Source: Gulbenkiania mobilis (GTDB lineage: Bacteria > Pseudomonadota > Gammaproteobacteria > Burkholderiales > Chromobacteriaceae). Taken from it: DNA of 64,000 nt. Of this stretch, positions 30,063 through 40,228 are shown in pieces; within the stretch, counting starts at the first letter, position 1, and each line of letters opens with the position of its first letter. The stretch lies in the NCBI GenBank assembly GCA_004346645.1, contig SMDA01000004.1, positions 62,001 to 126,000 on the forward strand, read 5' to 3'. A program made the translations under genes and the position numbers. The notes beneath the pieces are model-generated. The model saw nothing but the letters and a program-made list of their open reading frames with translations. It was not told the origin of the DNA and ran no database searches.

Positions 30063-32255
30063 ATGACCGGATGCGTTCGATCCCTACCGTTACGGAGAGT
30101 CCCGTTGGGCCGACCTACGCCTTGCCTGCCTGCAGATCCACGCACGCCGCGCGCTGCCAGCCGTGGACAGGCCCCGTATCACCCGCGCCTGCCCGCGCGG
30201 CCGGCAGGCGCGCTGGTCCGCTTGGCCGAAGCGCTGCCCCTGCTGCTCTATGTGGTGGAAACCGACGGCCGGGTGCGCTTTTCTAGCCGTATGGCAAGGG
30301 CCCTGCATCCGCAAGGGCTGCCCGAGGTGGTAAAACGCTGGCTGGAGAACCCGCAGGCCTGCGGCGCTCCGCTGGAGACCGGCCCGATCCCACTGCCGAT
30401 GGTATGGCAGCGCCTGCAGCCTGCAGGCCTCTCCTGCGCGCTGGTAGTGGCCCGGCCGGCCCCGCTGCTGTCTGCTGATGGCCTAGGGAGCCATCCGTGG
30501 CAGATCGCCCTGGAGACCGGGCGCTTCGGGTTTCTGGAGTTTGACGGCAGCACCCAACGGATTTGTGCCACGCCTCATACGCTGTCGCACCTGCTGGGCC
30601 TGCCTGTCACACAGTTGTCGCTGCCCTACGAGGCCTGGCTGGAGTGCCTGCACCCGGACGACCGTCCGCTGGTGGCACCGCTGCTGTCGGACCCGCAGGG
30701 CTGGCTGCAGGGTACCGCCAGCCTGGAGTACCGCGTACGCCATGCAAACGGGCACTGGGAGTGGGTGGAGCAGCGCAGCCTGCTGGTGGCCGCCACGCCT
30801 GAGGCCCCACGCATCCTGGGACTATGCCAGCTTGTCACCTCGCGCAAGTATGCCGAGATCGAGCTGATCCGGCGCGAGAAGCAGTTCCGCACCCTGGCCG
30901 AAAACACCAGCGACATCATCGCCCGTTACGACCTGAACCTGCGCTGCCTCTACATCAATCGTAGCGTGGCCCACTATCTGGCCTTGCGCCGCGAAGACCA
31001 CCTGGGCAAACGGGCCGGGGAGAAGGGTTGGCCGAAGAAAGTGGCCGAGCGCTTCGAACAGGAGTGCCGAGCCCTGGTGGCCACTGGCCAACCCCGCCAG
31101 TATGAGCACGAAATCGAACTGAACGACCGCCGGTACGTCTTCGAGACACGTCTGTTTCCGGAGTACGACCGTAGCGGCATGCTTACCTCCATCCTGTCCA
31201 TCGACCGCGAGGTCACCGAAACCCGCCTGGCACTGACGCTGCTGGCGGAGGAAAACCGAGTGATGGAAATGATCCCCGGCAACCAGTCGCTGGCCGAAAC
31301 GCTGGAGCAGGTATGCCAGATGATCCGTTCGCAGTTGCCGCACAGCCGGGTGGCAGTGCTATTGGCAAACGAAGCCACACTGCAGCTGACCCTGATCGCC
31401 CAAGCGGGGCTCTCCACTGCCCTGGAAGGCGCGCTGCGCGTGCTGCCGCTGTCGACGGAGGATGGTGTAGGCGCTGCCGCGGCCAACCGGCAGACAGTGG
31501 TGGTCGAGGACGTGGCGGCCAGCCCGCTGTGGCAGGCCCGACAGACGTTGGCCGCAGCGGAGGGCGTGTGCTCCAGCTGGGCGGTGCCGGTCATGACGAG
31601 CGAGCGGGGCCTTCTGGGCGTGGTGGCACTCTTTCATGGCGAGCGGCTGACGCCGGGCGCCAGCGAAAACCGGCTGCTGTTCCGCTCCAACCACCTCTGC
31701 GCCATCGCCATCCAGCACGACCTGCAGCAGCGGCAGCTTTACGCGCTGGCTACGCTGGACGGCATGACCGGGCTGTTCAACCGGCGGCACTTCTTCGAGA
31801 CCGCCGAGCGCGAGATCCAGCGGGTGCGGCGCAACGGCATGCCTGCCTGCGCCATGATGATGGACCTTGACCACTTCAAGGCGGTCAACGACAACTTCGG
31901 CCATGCCTGCGGCGACTTGGTGCTCCGCGCCTTTGCCGACGAATGCCGCCGCCAGCTGCGCGCTACCGACCTCATCGGCCGCCTGGGTGGCGAGGAGTTC
32001 GCGGTGCTACTGCCCGACACCGGGCTGGAGGCGGCGCGCGAGGTGGCTGAGCGGCTACGTCAGCGCGTGGAACGGCAACCGCTCTCCACCCCGCGGGGGC
32101 CACTGCATTACACCGTCAGCGCAGGGGTGAGCGCGCTGATGCCAGGGGACACCTCGCTGGAAACGCTGCTGCACCGTACCGATGGCCTGCTCTACGAAGC
32201 CAAGCGCCACGGACGCAATCAGGTAGTGGCCGACCCGCCACCCCGGCTCAGGTAG
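30063..32255 (+). CDS. Diguanylate cyclase with PAS, PAS and GAF sensor domains
   Basis: Probably makes cyclic di-GMP in response to a cytosolic signal; no membrane segment is evident. After an arginine/proline-rich N-terminus, two PAS-like domains lie at about residues 145-260 and 270-385, followed by a GAF-like domain (about 400-555). A GGDEF domain begins at DGMTGLFNRRHFF (near 565). The catalytic loop is GGEEF (near 640) and an RxxD inhibitory site (RATD) lies five residues before it, both signs of an active, product-inhibited enzyme. There is no EAL domain. The start is uncertain: GTG 30051, ATG 30063 or a later codon are all possible. Confidence 0.85.
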   Translation: MTGCVRSLPLRRVPLGRPTPCLPADPRTPRAASRGQAPYHPRLPARPAGALVRLAEALPLLLYVVETDGRVRFSSRMARALHPQGLPEVVKRWLENPQACGAPLETGPIPLPMVWQRLQPAGLSCALVVARPAPLLSADGLGSHPWQIALETGRFGFLEFDGSTQRICATPHTLSHLLGLPVTQLSLPYEAWLECLHPDDRPLVAPLLSDPQGWLQGTASLEYRVRHANGHWEWVEQRSLLVAATPEAPRILGLCQLVTSRKYAEIELIRREKQFRTLAENTSDIIARYDLNLRCLYINRSVAHYLALRREDHLGKRAGEKGWPKKVAERFEQECRALVATGQPRQYEHEIELNDRRYVFETRLFPEYDRSGMLTSILSIDREVTETRLALTLLAEENRVMEMIPGNQSLAETLEQVCQMIRSQLPHSRVAVLLANEATLQLTLIAQAGLSTALEGALRVLPLSTEDGVGAAAANRQTVVVEDVAASPLWQARQTLAAAEGVCSSWAVPVMTSERGLLGVVALFHGERLTPGASENRLLFRSNHLCAIAIQHDLQQRQLYALATLDGMTGLFNRRHFFETAEREIQRVRRNGMPACAMMMDLDHFKAVNDNFGHACGDLVLRAFADECRRQLRATDLIGRLGGEEFAVLLPDTGLEAAREVAERLRQRVERQPLSTPRGPLHYTVSAGVSALMPGDTSLETLLHRTDGLLYEAKRHGRNQVVADPPPRLR

Positions 32256-32288
32256 AATGGCACCCCTCCTTTCCTTTCAGACGCTGCC

Positions 32289-33140
32289 ATGCTGCCCGAC
32301 TGGCACACTGCCTATCTCGATCATCCGCTCTATGCGCTGCTGCGTCCCTTCGTTAGCCAGGCATTGCCGCCGACTTGGCCGGACCAGGCCGCCTACGACC
32401 GCCTGATGACAGTGGCCCGCGCCGCTGGCGTGGCCTTGCCGGACGGACTGCGCTTCGTGTGCGACCTGACGCCCGAGGCCTACTACGAGACGCACGTGGG
32501 GAAGACAGGCGAAGTGCCCACCCGCTACCGCAACTGGCATGACTGGTTCAATGCGCTGGCGTGGCTGGCCTGGCCGCGTGCCAAGGCCGCCCTGAACCGC
32601 AGGCACGTGCGCGCCATCGCCCGGGGCGAGGTACGGCGTGGACCGCTGCGCGATGCCGCCACCCTGCTGGATGAGTGCGGAGTGCTGGTGCCAGTGGGCG
32701 AGCGGGCGCTGGCCGAGGCCCTGACGGGCATGCAGTGGAAGACGCTGTTCATTGCCCACCGCTCGGCCTGGGGCACGGACATCGACGTGATGCCGATCGG
32801 CCATGCGCTGTGGGAGACAGGCTTGGCCCCCCACATCGGCTGGTGCGCCAAGGCCCTGCCCGTGGCGGTGCCGTCCGGCTTCTTCGGCCAACCCCTTCTG
32901 GCCCGGCTCGCCTGGCTGGACGACTGGCTGGCCCGCTCCTTGGAGGACGATACCTTCCTGCCACGGCCGCGCACGCTCTGCCCGCTACCCCTTCTGGGCA
33001 TCCCCGGCTACTGGCCGGCCAACGAGGAGGCGACGTTCTATGACAATGCCGCTTACTTCCGCTCCACGCGGCGCGCGAATGCCTCCAGCGAGACGTCCAG
33101 CGTGTCCGTCATCGGCGAGAGCAGCCCTTCGAGCGCCTGA
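32289..33140 (+). CDS. DUF3025 family protein
   Basis: A 283-residue protein of a proteobacterial family without known function. The family core is visible: LRFVCDLTPEAYYETHVGKTGEVPTR followed by YRNWHDWFNALAWLAWPRAKAALN (near 80-105), a conserved histidine/aspartate/tryptophan cluster, and later HIGWCAKALPV. The C-terminal 29 residues (Ser-rich) are read from DNA that also encodes the end of the convergent YihY-type gene, an 88-nt overlap. A repeat copy at 32883 encodes FGQP. Confidence 0.75.
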   Translation: MLPDWHTAYLDHPLYALLRPFVSQALPPTWPDQAAYDRLMTVARAAGVALPDGLRFVCDLTPEAYYETHVGKTGEVPTRYRNWHDWFNALAWLAWPRAKAALNRRHVRAIARGEVRRGPLRDAATLLDECGVLVPVGERALAEALTGMQWKTLFIAHRSAWGTDIDVMPIGHALWETGLAPHIGWCAKALPVAVPSGFFGQPLLARLAWLDDWLARSLEDDTFLPRPRTLCPLPLLGIPGYWPANEEATFYDNAAYFRSTRRANASSETSSVSVIGESSPSSA

Positions 33141-34255
33141 CCGATCTCGTCGTCGCGTTCGGGCTCGGCACGGAATACGAACAGGCGGAACACATCCAGC
33201 AGGCGGATGGTGGACAGCTTGCGCATCAGCACCCAGCTGTCACGCGGGCCGCGTTGCACCCAGCCCTGCGCAGCCAGCTTGTCCAGCACCATGCCCAGCT
33301 CGTCGTACCCCACCTTCACCTGGCGACGCAGGTCACGCGGCGTCAGTGCCCAGCCGTTTTCCTGCGCCTTGTCGAGCAGCAGTAACACCTCCACCGCATC
33401 CAGGAAGCGGCGCCGCGGCTCAAGCCGGCGCTTCCAGGCAGCCCCCTCCCAGTACGACAGCGAGGCCGTCAGCACGGCGCCGGCCAGCACCACCAGCCAC
33501 AGGCAGTACACCCACAGCAGGAAGATCGGCAGGCTGGCGAAGGCGCCGTACACCAGTTGGTAGGAAGCGATGCGGCCGATATAGACGGCAAAGCCGAACT
33601 TGGTGGCCTCCAGGAGTACAGCTGTCACCACCCCGCCCCACACCGCATCGCGCATCGGCACGAAGCGGTTGGGCACCACACGGTAGAGGAAAATGAGCGC
33701 CAGCGCCGTCAGCGCCACCGTGCCGGCGGTCTGCAACAGCCCGTTGAGCAGCGGCGACACCCGTTCGAAGTCGGTAACGCGGAACAACCAGCGCCAGGCC
33801 CACAGGCCGCCACCGAGAATGGCCGGACCGAAGGACAGCACCGACCAGTACACCATGCTCTGCTGCATCCAAGGTCGGGCCCGCCACACGCCCCAGATGC
33901 TGTTGAAGGTGCGCTCGATGGTGGCCATCAGCATCAGCGAGGTCACCCCCAGCATCAGGATACCCACCGCAGTGAGCTTCTCTGCATTGTCGGCAAACTG
34001 GCGCATGTAGACACTGATGACGCGCCCAGCAAACTGGGGCACCAGATTGGACAGGATCAGCAGCTTGATGCGGTTGCTGTATTCGGCAAACACCGGAAAC
34101 GCCGACATCACCGTCAGCATGATCGTCATCAGTGGCACCAGCGCCAGCAGCGTGGTGAAGGTGAGACTGCCGGCCACCTGCATCACGCGCTGGGACACCA
34201 TGCGCCGGACCAGGAAGCGGCCAAAGCCGAAGTAGTTGCTCAGTTTGCTCTGCAT
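33053..34255 (-). CDS. YihY/UPF0761-family inner membrane protein
   Basis: A 400-residue membrane protein with about six helices and a C-terminal cytoplasmic region resembling a winged-helix fold (ALTPRDLRRQVKVGYDELGMVLDKLAAQGWV). Family marks are AGSLTFTTLLALVPLMTIML near residue 30, SIWGVWRARPW, and YGAFASLPIFLLWVYCLWLVVLAGA. The family was once called ribonuclease BN by mistake; its true function is unclear. The start at 34255 (MQSKLSNYF) replaces a longer frame that would run into wrbA. Confidence 0.85.
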   Translation of the reverse strand: MQSKLSNYFGFGRFLVRRMVSQRVMQVAGSLTFTTLLALVPLMTIMLTVMSAFPVFAEYSNRIKLLILSNLVPQFAGRVISVYMRQFADNAEKLTAVGILMLGVTSLMLMATIERTFNSIWGVWRARPWMQQSMVYWSVLSFGPAILGGGLWAWRWLFRVTDFERVSPLLNGLLQTAGTVALTALALIFLYRVVPNRFVPMRDAVWGGVVTAVLLEATKFGFAVYIGRIASYQLVYGAFASLPIFLLWVYCLWLVVLAGAVLTASLSYWEGAAWKRRLEPRRRFLDAVEVLLLLDKAQENGWALTPRDLRRQVKVGYDELGMVLDKLAAQGWVQRGPRDSWVLMRKLSTIRLLDVFRLFVFRAEPERDDEIGQALEGLLSPMTDTLDVSLEAFARRVERK

Positions 34256-34313
34256 CGCTCTGCGGTCACGGGCCGCGCGGCCCGGCCCCGGGGTTCGAAT
34301 TGGATTAAGATGA

Positions 34314-34952
<639 letters not shown>

Positions 34953-35100
34953 GGCGATTGCCCGGCCCCTCGGTAGCGAGGAGGACCGGGTCTTGGCGCC
35001 AAGCCTAACCCGGCCGGCACCGGAGGGTGCCCCATAGCCAGAGAGAATGCCCGCCTATCCTCGCCGGACGGAGCCCCTTCGGCCAACCCTGAAGCCAGCC

Positions 35101-36378
35101 TCAGCGCGACAGGGGTGCGTCTTCGCGCCCCCAGGGCGCCACTTTCAGCAGCAGCAGCATCCCCGGCAGCGCCAGCACGGTACACAGCAGGAAGAACGGC
35201 ATCCAGCCCACTGCGTCCACCAGGTAGCCGGTACCGGCGTTGGCCAAGGTGCGCGGCACAGCCGACAGGCTGGTGAACAGTGCCAGCTGGGTAGCGGTAT
35301 AGGCCGGATGCGTGGTCCGGGCAATATAGGCCACGAACGCGGCCGTGCCCAGCCCCACCCCCAGCGCCTCGAAACCGATGACCAGCGCCAGACTGGCCAG
35401 TGCCCCGGGCCCCACCACGGGGAAAGGCCCTACCGCCGCCAGCCAGGCGAACCCCAGAATGGACACCACCTGCACCACCCCGAACACCCACAGCGCCCGG
35501 TTGATCCCCAGCTTCAGCATCCACACCCCCCCGAGCAGACCACCGATCACTGCCGGCCACAGGCCGGCATGCTTGGCCACCAGCCCGATCTGTGACTTGC
35601 TGAAGCCCATGTCCATATAGAAGGGCGTGGCCAGCGCAGTGGCCATGCTGTCGCCCAACTTGTAGAGAAAGATGAATGCCAGGATCAGGAGGGCGGTGCG
35701 CACGCCCTGCCGGCTGATGAATTCATGGAAGGGCTCCACCACCGCTTCGCGCAGGGTACGCGGCGCAGCCGCAATCAGCGCGGGCTCGCGCACCATCAGC
35801 GTCATCAACACCCCCGGCAGCATGAATAGCGCGGTCAGGAAAAACACCGTCGGCCACGGAAGATGATCGGCCAAGATCAACGACAGCGACCCCGGCACCA
35901 GGCCGGCCAGACGGTAGGCATTGATGTGCAGCGTATTGCCCAGCCCGAGTTCGCGGTCGGAGAGGATCTCGCGCCGAAAGGCATCGAGCACGATGTCCTG
36001 GCTGGCAGAAAAGAAAGCCACCGCCAGCGCCAGCCCGGCGATCGACCACAGGTTCTGCTGCGGGGTGAAGCTGCCGAAGGCGGCCACGGTGGCCATCAGC
36101 CCCAGCTGGCTGATCAGCATCCAGCCACGCCGTCGCCCGAGGAAGGGTGGCACGTAGCGGTCCATGGCCGGCGACCAGAGGAACTTCCAGGTATATGGCA
36201 GCCCGATCAGCGCGAAGAGGCCGATGGCCTTGAGGTCCACGCCTTCGCTGCGCAGCCAGGCAGGAACCAGGTTGATGAGGGTGTATAGCGGCAGCCCAGA
36301 GGCAAAGCCGGTGAAGACACAGATGAGCATGGTGCGCGACAGAATGTCGCGTCGCCAGTCGGTAGCCGATGCGGTCAT
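35101..36378 (-). CDS. ampG: AmpG-type muropeptide permease (MFS)
   Basis: Major facilitator that imports anhydro-muropeptides for cell-wall recycling. The 425-residue product has 12 predicted helices. AmpG-like marks are TGFASGLPLYTLINLVPAWL near residue 23, IGLPYTWKFLWSPAMDRY near 55, LGRRRGWMLISQ, and SASQDIVLDAFRREIL near 125. The start is the ATG at 36378, not the upstream frame through the intergenic hairpin. Substrate is assigned from family resemblance. Confidence 0.85.
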   Translation of the reverse strand: MTASATDWRRDILSRTMLICVFTGFASGLPLYTLINLVPAWLRSEGVDLKAIGLFALIGLPYTWKFLWSPAMDRYVPPFLGRRRGWMLISQLGLMATVAAFGSFTPQQNLWSIAGLALAVAFFSASQDIVLDAFRREILSDRELGLGNTLHINAYRLAGLVPGSLSLILADHLPWPTVFFLTALFMLPGVLMTLMVREPALIAAAPRTLREAVVEPFHEFISRQGVRTALLILAFIFLYKLGDSMATALATPFYMDMGFSKSQIGLVAKHAGLWPAVIGGLLGGVWMLKLGINRALWVFGVVQVVSILGFAWLAAVGPFPVVGPGALASLALVIGFEALGVGLGTAAFVAYIARTTHPAYTATQLALFTSLSAVPRTLANAGTGYLVDAVGWMPFFLLCTVLALPGMLLLLKVAPWGREDAPLSR

Positions 36379-36404
36379 GAAAGCGGACGGGGTTGGCCGA
36401 AGGA

Positions 36405-36430
36405 TGCGGGGGGCCATTGTGCCCCCCGCA
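36405..36430 (-). terminator. GC-rich hairpin after metW
   Basis: Perfect 10-bp stem TGCGGGGGGC/GCCCCCCGCA with a 6-nt loop, between metW and ampG on the minus strand. There is no T-run, so it may be a Rho-aided or attenuating hairpin. A perfect GGTTGGCCGAA copy (36391-36401) sits on the ampG side of it. Confidence 0.55.
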
Positions 36431-36441
36431 CGCCTGCCGGT

Positions 36442-37059
36442 TCAAGCCTTGGCTCTGCCCGGCGCGCGGGTCACCCGGTAAAAAGCCAGACTGCCCAGAA
36501 GATTGGGCAGCCAGTGCACCCGCCGCCCCTGGTCCATCACCACCCGTTCGGCCACCCGCACGCCATTCTTGGCGCACAGGTTCTCGAAATCGCCGAGCAT
36601 GCACCAATGGATGTTGGGGGTGTTATACCACTCGAAGGGGATGGTCTCGGACACCGGCATGTGGCCTTTCAGGATCTGCAGCCGGTTCTGCCAGTAACCG
36701 AAATTGGGGAAGGTGACGATCGCCTCGCGCCCCACGCGCAGCATCTCGTTGAGAATCTCCTCGGTGTGGCGCATCGCCTGGATCGTCTGCGAGAGGATGA
36801 CATGGTCGAAGGTGGCATCACCGAAGTCGGCCAGACCGGTTTCCAGGTCGCCTTGGATCGCGTCCACGCCGGCCGCGACGCAGGCCACGATGTTGGCCAC
36901 CTCCAAGTCCACGCCATAACCCTTCACCTGCTTGTGCGTCTTCAGCCAGGCCAGCAGCTCGCCCTGGCCACAGCCCAGGTCCAGCACCCGGCTGCCAGGG
37001 GTGATCCAGTCGGCGATCAGCTGCAGGTCGGGCCGTAAGGCGGTATTGGGGGCACTCAT
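36442..37059 (-). CDS. metW: Methionine biosynthesis protein MetW
   Basis: SAM-methyltransferase-fold partner of MetX in homoserine O-acylation. The 205-residue product shows [16 protein letters not shown] (SAM-binding motif I, near 24), [26 protein letters not shown], and the MetW-specific [21 protein letters not shown] and [10 protein letters not shown] segments. The ATG overlaps the metX stop (ATGA), the usual metXW coupling of betaproteobacteria. Confidence 0.95.
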   Translation of the reverse strand: MSAPNTALRPDLQLIADWITPGSRVLDLGCGQGELLAWLKTHKQVKGYGVDLEVANIVACVAAGVDAIQGDLETGLADFGDATFDHVILSQTIQAMRHTEEILNEMLRVGREAIVTFPNFGYWQNRLQILKGHMPVSETIPFEWYNTPNIHWCMLGDFENLCAKNGVRVAERVVMDQGRRVHWLPNLLGSLAFYRVTRAPGRAKA

Positions 37060-38198
37060 GCGTTCACCTCCTCTGCCACGCGCGCAAGATAGGTGCGCAT
37101 CAGGTCCACATAGGGCGGATCGGTCATCAGGAAGGCGTCGTGGCCATGGACGGATTCGATCTCTCCGTAGACCACATGCCGGTCGGCCGCGATCAGCGCC
37201 TTAACGAGCTCGCGCGAGCGTTCGGGCGAGAAGCGCCAATCACTGGTGAAGCTGGCCACCAGGAAGTTGGCCGTGGCGCGCTGCAAGGCAGCCACCAGGT
37301 CGCCGCCGTAATCCTTGGCCGGGTCGAAGTAGTCCAGCGCCTTGGTCATCAGCAGATAGGTATTGGCGTCGAAGTAGTCGGAAAACTTGTCGCCCTGATA
37401 GCGCAGGTAGCTCTCGATCTCGAACTCGACGTCGTAGCCGAACTTGTACTCGCCCGAGCGCAACATGCGGCCGAATTTCTCGCCCATGCCGTCGTCGGAG
37501 AGATAGGTGATGTGGCCCAGCATGCGTGCCAGCCGCAGCCCGCGCCGGGGCACCATGCCCTGTGCGTAGAAGTCGCCGCCGTGAAAGTCCGGGTCGGTCA
37601 GGATCGCCTGGCGGGCTACGTCGTTGAAGGCGATGTTCTGCGCCGAGAGTCTGGGCGCGGATGCGATCACCAGAGCGTGTGCCACCCGCTGAGGATGGTT
37701 GATCGCCCATTGCAGCGCCTGCATCCCGCCCAGGCTGCCGCCGATCACGGCGGCCCAGCGGTCGATGCCCAGTCGATCGGCCAGCCTGGCCTGTGCCGTC
37801 ACCCAGTCCGGTACGGTGACCACCGGAAAGGACGAGCCCCACGGCACTCCGGTGGTGGGGTTGATGCTGGACGGGCCGGTAGAGCCGTGGCAGCCCCCCA
37901 GGTTGTTGACCCCCACCACAAAAAAGCGGCGGGTATCGATCGGCTTGCCCGGGCCGACCATGTTGTCCCACCAGCCGGCGACCTTGTCGTCCTCTCGGTA
38001 ACGGCCGGCCACATGGTGATGGCCGGACAGTGCATGGCAGATGAGGATGGCATTGCGGCCATCCGGGTTGAGCGTGCCGTAGGTTTCGTACACCAGCGTG
38101 TACGCAGGCAGCTGTGATCCGCTCGCCAAGTCGAGCGGGGTCTCGAAGTCCGCGTGCTCGGCGCGGACCAGGCCGACGGAGGTATCGTTCGTGGACAT
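37056..38198 (-). CDS. metX: Homoserine O-acyltransferase MetX
   Basis: Alpha/beta-hydrolase that acylates homoserine at the first committed step of methionine synthesis. The 380-residue protein shows [15 protein letters not shown] near residue 25, [14 protein letters not shown], the nucleophile serine in [14 protein letters not shown] near 150, [11 protein letters not shown], and the catalytic histidine region [11 protein letters not shown] near 355. In organisms of this kind the acyl donor is often succinyl-CoA despite the MetX name, so acetyl or succinyl is left open. The start at 38198 (MSTNDTSVG) follows family alignment. Confidence 0.94.
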   Translation of the reverse strand: MSTNDTSVGLVRAEHADFETPLDLASGSQLPAYTLVYETYGTLNPDGRNAILICHALSGHHHVAGRYREDDKVAGWWDNMVGPGKPIDTRRFFVVGVNNLGGCHGSTGPSSINPTTGVPWGSSFPVVTVPDWVTAQARLADRLGIDRWAAVIGGSLGGMQALQWAINHPQRVAHALVIASAPRLSAQNIAFNDVARQAILTDPDFHGGDFYAQGMVPRRGLRLARMLGHITYLSDDGMGEKFGRMLRSGEYKFGYDVEFEIESYLRYQGDKFSDYFDANTYLLMTKALDYFDPAKDYGGDLVAALQRATANFLVASFTSDWRFSPERSRELVKALIAADRHVVYGEIESVHGHDAFLMTDPPYVDLMRTYLARVAEEVNA

Positions 38199-38222
38199 GC
38201 TCAAAGTTGCCTCTTGAACTGT

Positions 38223-38245
38223 GCCGGCTGCAACCGGCGCTTTTT
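38223..38245 (+). terminator. Hairpin with T-run, no plus-strand gene upstream
   Basis: GCCGG/CCGGC stem with a 6-nt loop followed by GC and seven T on the plus strand. It has intrinsic-terminator form but lies within 50 nt upstream of metX, which is on the other strand. It would stop antisense or leader transcription; see findings. Confidence 0.5.
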
Positions 38246-38360
38246 TTGTCGTGTCGGCATCAAGGCTTCTGGCTTCGCCGTCGATTATGCCGGATCGCCT
38301 TGCGCCGCGCCTACCCCGCCCCCGATAATCGCCCCACCCGCCACCGCCCGCCCGGATGCC

Positions 38361-38540
38361 ATGCTCGGCCGTCTCTTCAAGCTGTTCGTCCTGTCCTTTC
38401 TCGCCTATCTGGTGGTCAGCCGGCTTTTCAGCCGCGGCCATCGCAAGACGCTGCGCGAGGTGTTCGAAGCCGTGGCCATCGGGCTGCTGGTCAGCTCGGT
38501 GGTGTTCGTCGGCTTCTACCTTGCTGGTCAGCGGCTGTAG
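38361..38540 (+). CDS. Small two-helix membrane protein, unknown function
   Basis: A 59-residue protein beginning [19 protein letters not shown]. It is predicted to have two membrane helices (about residues 6-20 and 37-55) joined by a basic loop ([14 protein letters not shown]). Codon use is GC-rich at third positions, supporting coding. No family is recognised. It lies 80 nt before msrP on the same strand. Confidence 0.6.
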   Translation: MLGRLFKLFVLSFLAYLVVSRLFSRGHRKTLREVFEAVAIGLLVSSVVFVGFYLAGQRL

Positions 38541-38620
38541 CGGAACCAACATCCGCCCCCGGCAGTCGTATCGCGCAGCTGCGCCCCTTCGACCGGGCAT
38601 GCCCACAAGAAAGAACGCCG

Positions 38621-39532
38621 ATGCTGATCAAACGTCCGGACGACCTCCCGTCCTCCGAAATCACCCCAGAGGCCGTGTATCTCGACCGCCGCCGCTTCTT
38701 GGCCACCGGTGCGGTCGGGCTACTGCTGTCGGCGGATGCCCTGGCTGCGCTCTCGGGACGCAAGAGCGCCTTGTCCACCGGCGAAGCCCCAAACAGGCTC
38801 GACGAGATCAGCCGCTACAACAACTTCTACGAGTTCGGTACCAGCAAGGACGACCCGGCCCGTCATGCGACAGCACTCAAGACACACCCGTGGACGGTAA
38901 CGGTGGAGGGCGAGGTGGAAAAGCCACGCATCTTCGACATCGATGCGCTGCTGCGCCGGCCGCTGGAGGAGCGCATCTACCGTCTGCGCTGTGTCGAGGG
39001 CTGGAGCATGGTCATTCCCTGGATGGGCTTCCCGCTGGCCACCCTGTTGCGCGAGGTGGTCCCCACTTCGCGGGCGAAGTATGTGGCGTTCGAAACCGCG
39101 CTGCGCCCGGCCGAGATGCCGGGGGTTGGCCGAAAGGTGCTCGACTGGCCCTACCGCGAAGGGCTGCGCATCGACGAGGCGATGCACCCGCTGACCCTGC
39201 TGGCTGTGGGCCTGTACGGCAATGTGCTGCCCAAACAGAACGGTGCGCCCATCCGCCTCGTGGTGCCTTGGAAGTACGGCTTCAAGAGCATCAAGTCGAT
39301 TGTGCGCATCCGCCTGGTGGAAAAGCAGCCGCCCACCAGTTGGAACCTCGCCGCACCGAGTGAGTATGGCTTCTACTCAAACGTGAACCCCGCCGTGGAC
39401 CACCCGCGCTGGAGCCAGGCCAGCGAGCGACGCATCGGCGAATTCTTCAAGCGCAAGACCCTGCCGTTCAACGGCTATGCCGAGCAGGTGGCCCAGCTCT
39501 ACCGTGGCATGGACCTGAAGAAGAACTTCTGA
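38621..39532 (+). CDS. msrP: Periplasmic methionine-sulfoxide reductase, molybdopterin subunit MsrP
   Basis: Molybdoenzyme that repairs oxidised methionines in periplasmic proteins. The 303-residue precursor has a twin-arginine signal ([21 protein letters not shown], residues 22-42). The Mo-ligating cysteine lies in [15 protein letters not shown] near residue 123, followed by [24 protein letters not shown] (near 206) typical of the sulfite-oxidase fold. The start at 38621 (MLIKRPDD) gives the correct signal position. It is coupled to msrQ by a one-base overlap. Confidence 0.94.
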   Translation: MLIKRPDDLPSSEITPEAVYLDRRRFLATGAVGLLLSADALAALSGRKSALSTGEAPNRLDEISRYNNFYEFGTSKDDPARHATALKTHPWTVTVEGEVEKPRIFDIDALLRRPLEERIYRLRCVEGWSMVIPWMGFPLATLLREVVPTSRAKYVAFETALRPAEMPGVGRKVLDWPYREGLRIDEAMHPLTLLAVGLYGNVLPKQNGAPIRLVVPWKYGFKSIKSIVRIRLVEKQPPTSWNLAAPSEYGFYSNVNPAVDHPRWSQASERRIGEFFKRKTLPFNGYAEQVAQLYRGMDLKKNF

Positions 39533-40158
39533 TGCGCAGCCGTCGTCTGCGTGGGCTGCCTACCGCTGCCCCGGCGTTTCCGGATGTGATGAAGGCATTG
39601 CTGTTCGTGGCCGCATTGCTCCCGCTGGTGCGCGCCGGCTTTGTGGTGATAACAGGCCAGGCCGTCAACCCCGTGGAGTTCGTGACCCATGTGACGGGCA
39701 CTTGGGCGCTGGTGGGGTTGATGGTCACGCTGGCGGTCAGCCCGCTCAGGTGGCTGACCGGCCGCGGCTGGCTGCTGCGCCTGCGCCGGATGCTCGGACT
39801 GTTTGCCTTCTTCTACGCCTGCTTGCACCTGCTGACTTATCTCTGGCTGGATCAGTTTTTCGACTGGACGGCCATCGGCCACGACATCCTCAAGCGCCCC
39901 TTCATCACACTGGGCATGGCGGCCTTCGTACTCCTGGTGCCGCTGGCGGTTACCTCCACCGACGCCTGGATGCGCCGGCTCAAGCACAGCTGGGGGCGGC
40001 TGCACCGGCTGGTCTATCCGGCGTCGGTGCTGGCGGTAGTGCATTACTGCTGGCTGGTGAAGCGCGACCTCACCGTACCGCTGATCTACGCCGGCGTACT
40101 GGCACTGCTCCTAGGGCTGCGCCTGCTGCGGCGCTATCGCGAACGCACGGTGTGCTGA
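39532..40158 (+). CDS. msrQ: Heme-binding membrane subunit MsrQ
   Basis: Inner-membrane b-type heme protein that passes electrons to MsrP. The 208-residue protein has about six helices. Histidines that can ligate heme are in EFVTHVTGTWAL (near 52), FFYACLHLLTYLW (near 103), and LHRLVYPASVLAVVHYCW (near 158-170). RRMLGLFAFFYACLH is the family signature. Confidence 0.93.
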   Translation: MRSRRLRGLPTAAPAFPDVMKALLFVAALLPLVRAGFVVITGQAVNPVEFVTHVTGTWALVGLMVTLAVSPLRWLTGRGWLLRLRRMLGLFAFFYACLHLLTYLWLDQFFDWTAIGHDILKRPFITLGMAAFVLLVPLAVTSTDAWMRRLKHSWGRLHRLVYPASVLAVVHYCWLVKRDLTVPLIYAGVLALLLGLRLLRRYRERTVC

Positions 40159-40188
40159 ACGGCGAGCTTGGCCGAAGCGGATGCAAAA

Positions 40189-40209
40189 AAGCCCGTCACA
40201 GACGGGCTT
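40189..40209. terminator. Bidirectional terminator between msrQ and hsp20
   Basis: Perfect 9-bp stem AAGCCCGTC/GACGGGCTT with a 3-nt loop, preceded by A6 so it also works on the minus strand. It separates convergent msrQ and hsp20. A TTGGCCGAA copy (40168) stands just before it. Confidence 0.85.
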
Positions 40210-40228
40210 TGCGTAGCAGACCGATGCA

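Noticed and set aside
34953..35100. A gene between wrbA and ampG
   Set aside because: No frame with a credible start or ribosome site; I see only a GC-rich imperfect hairpin and one repeat copy.
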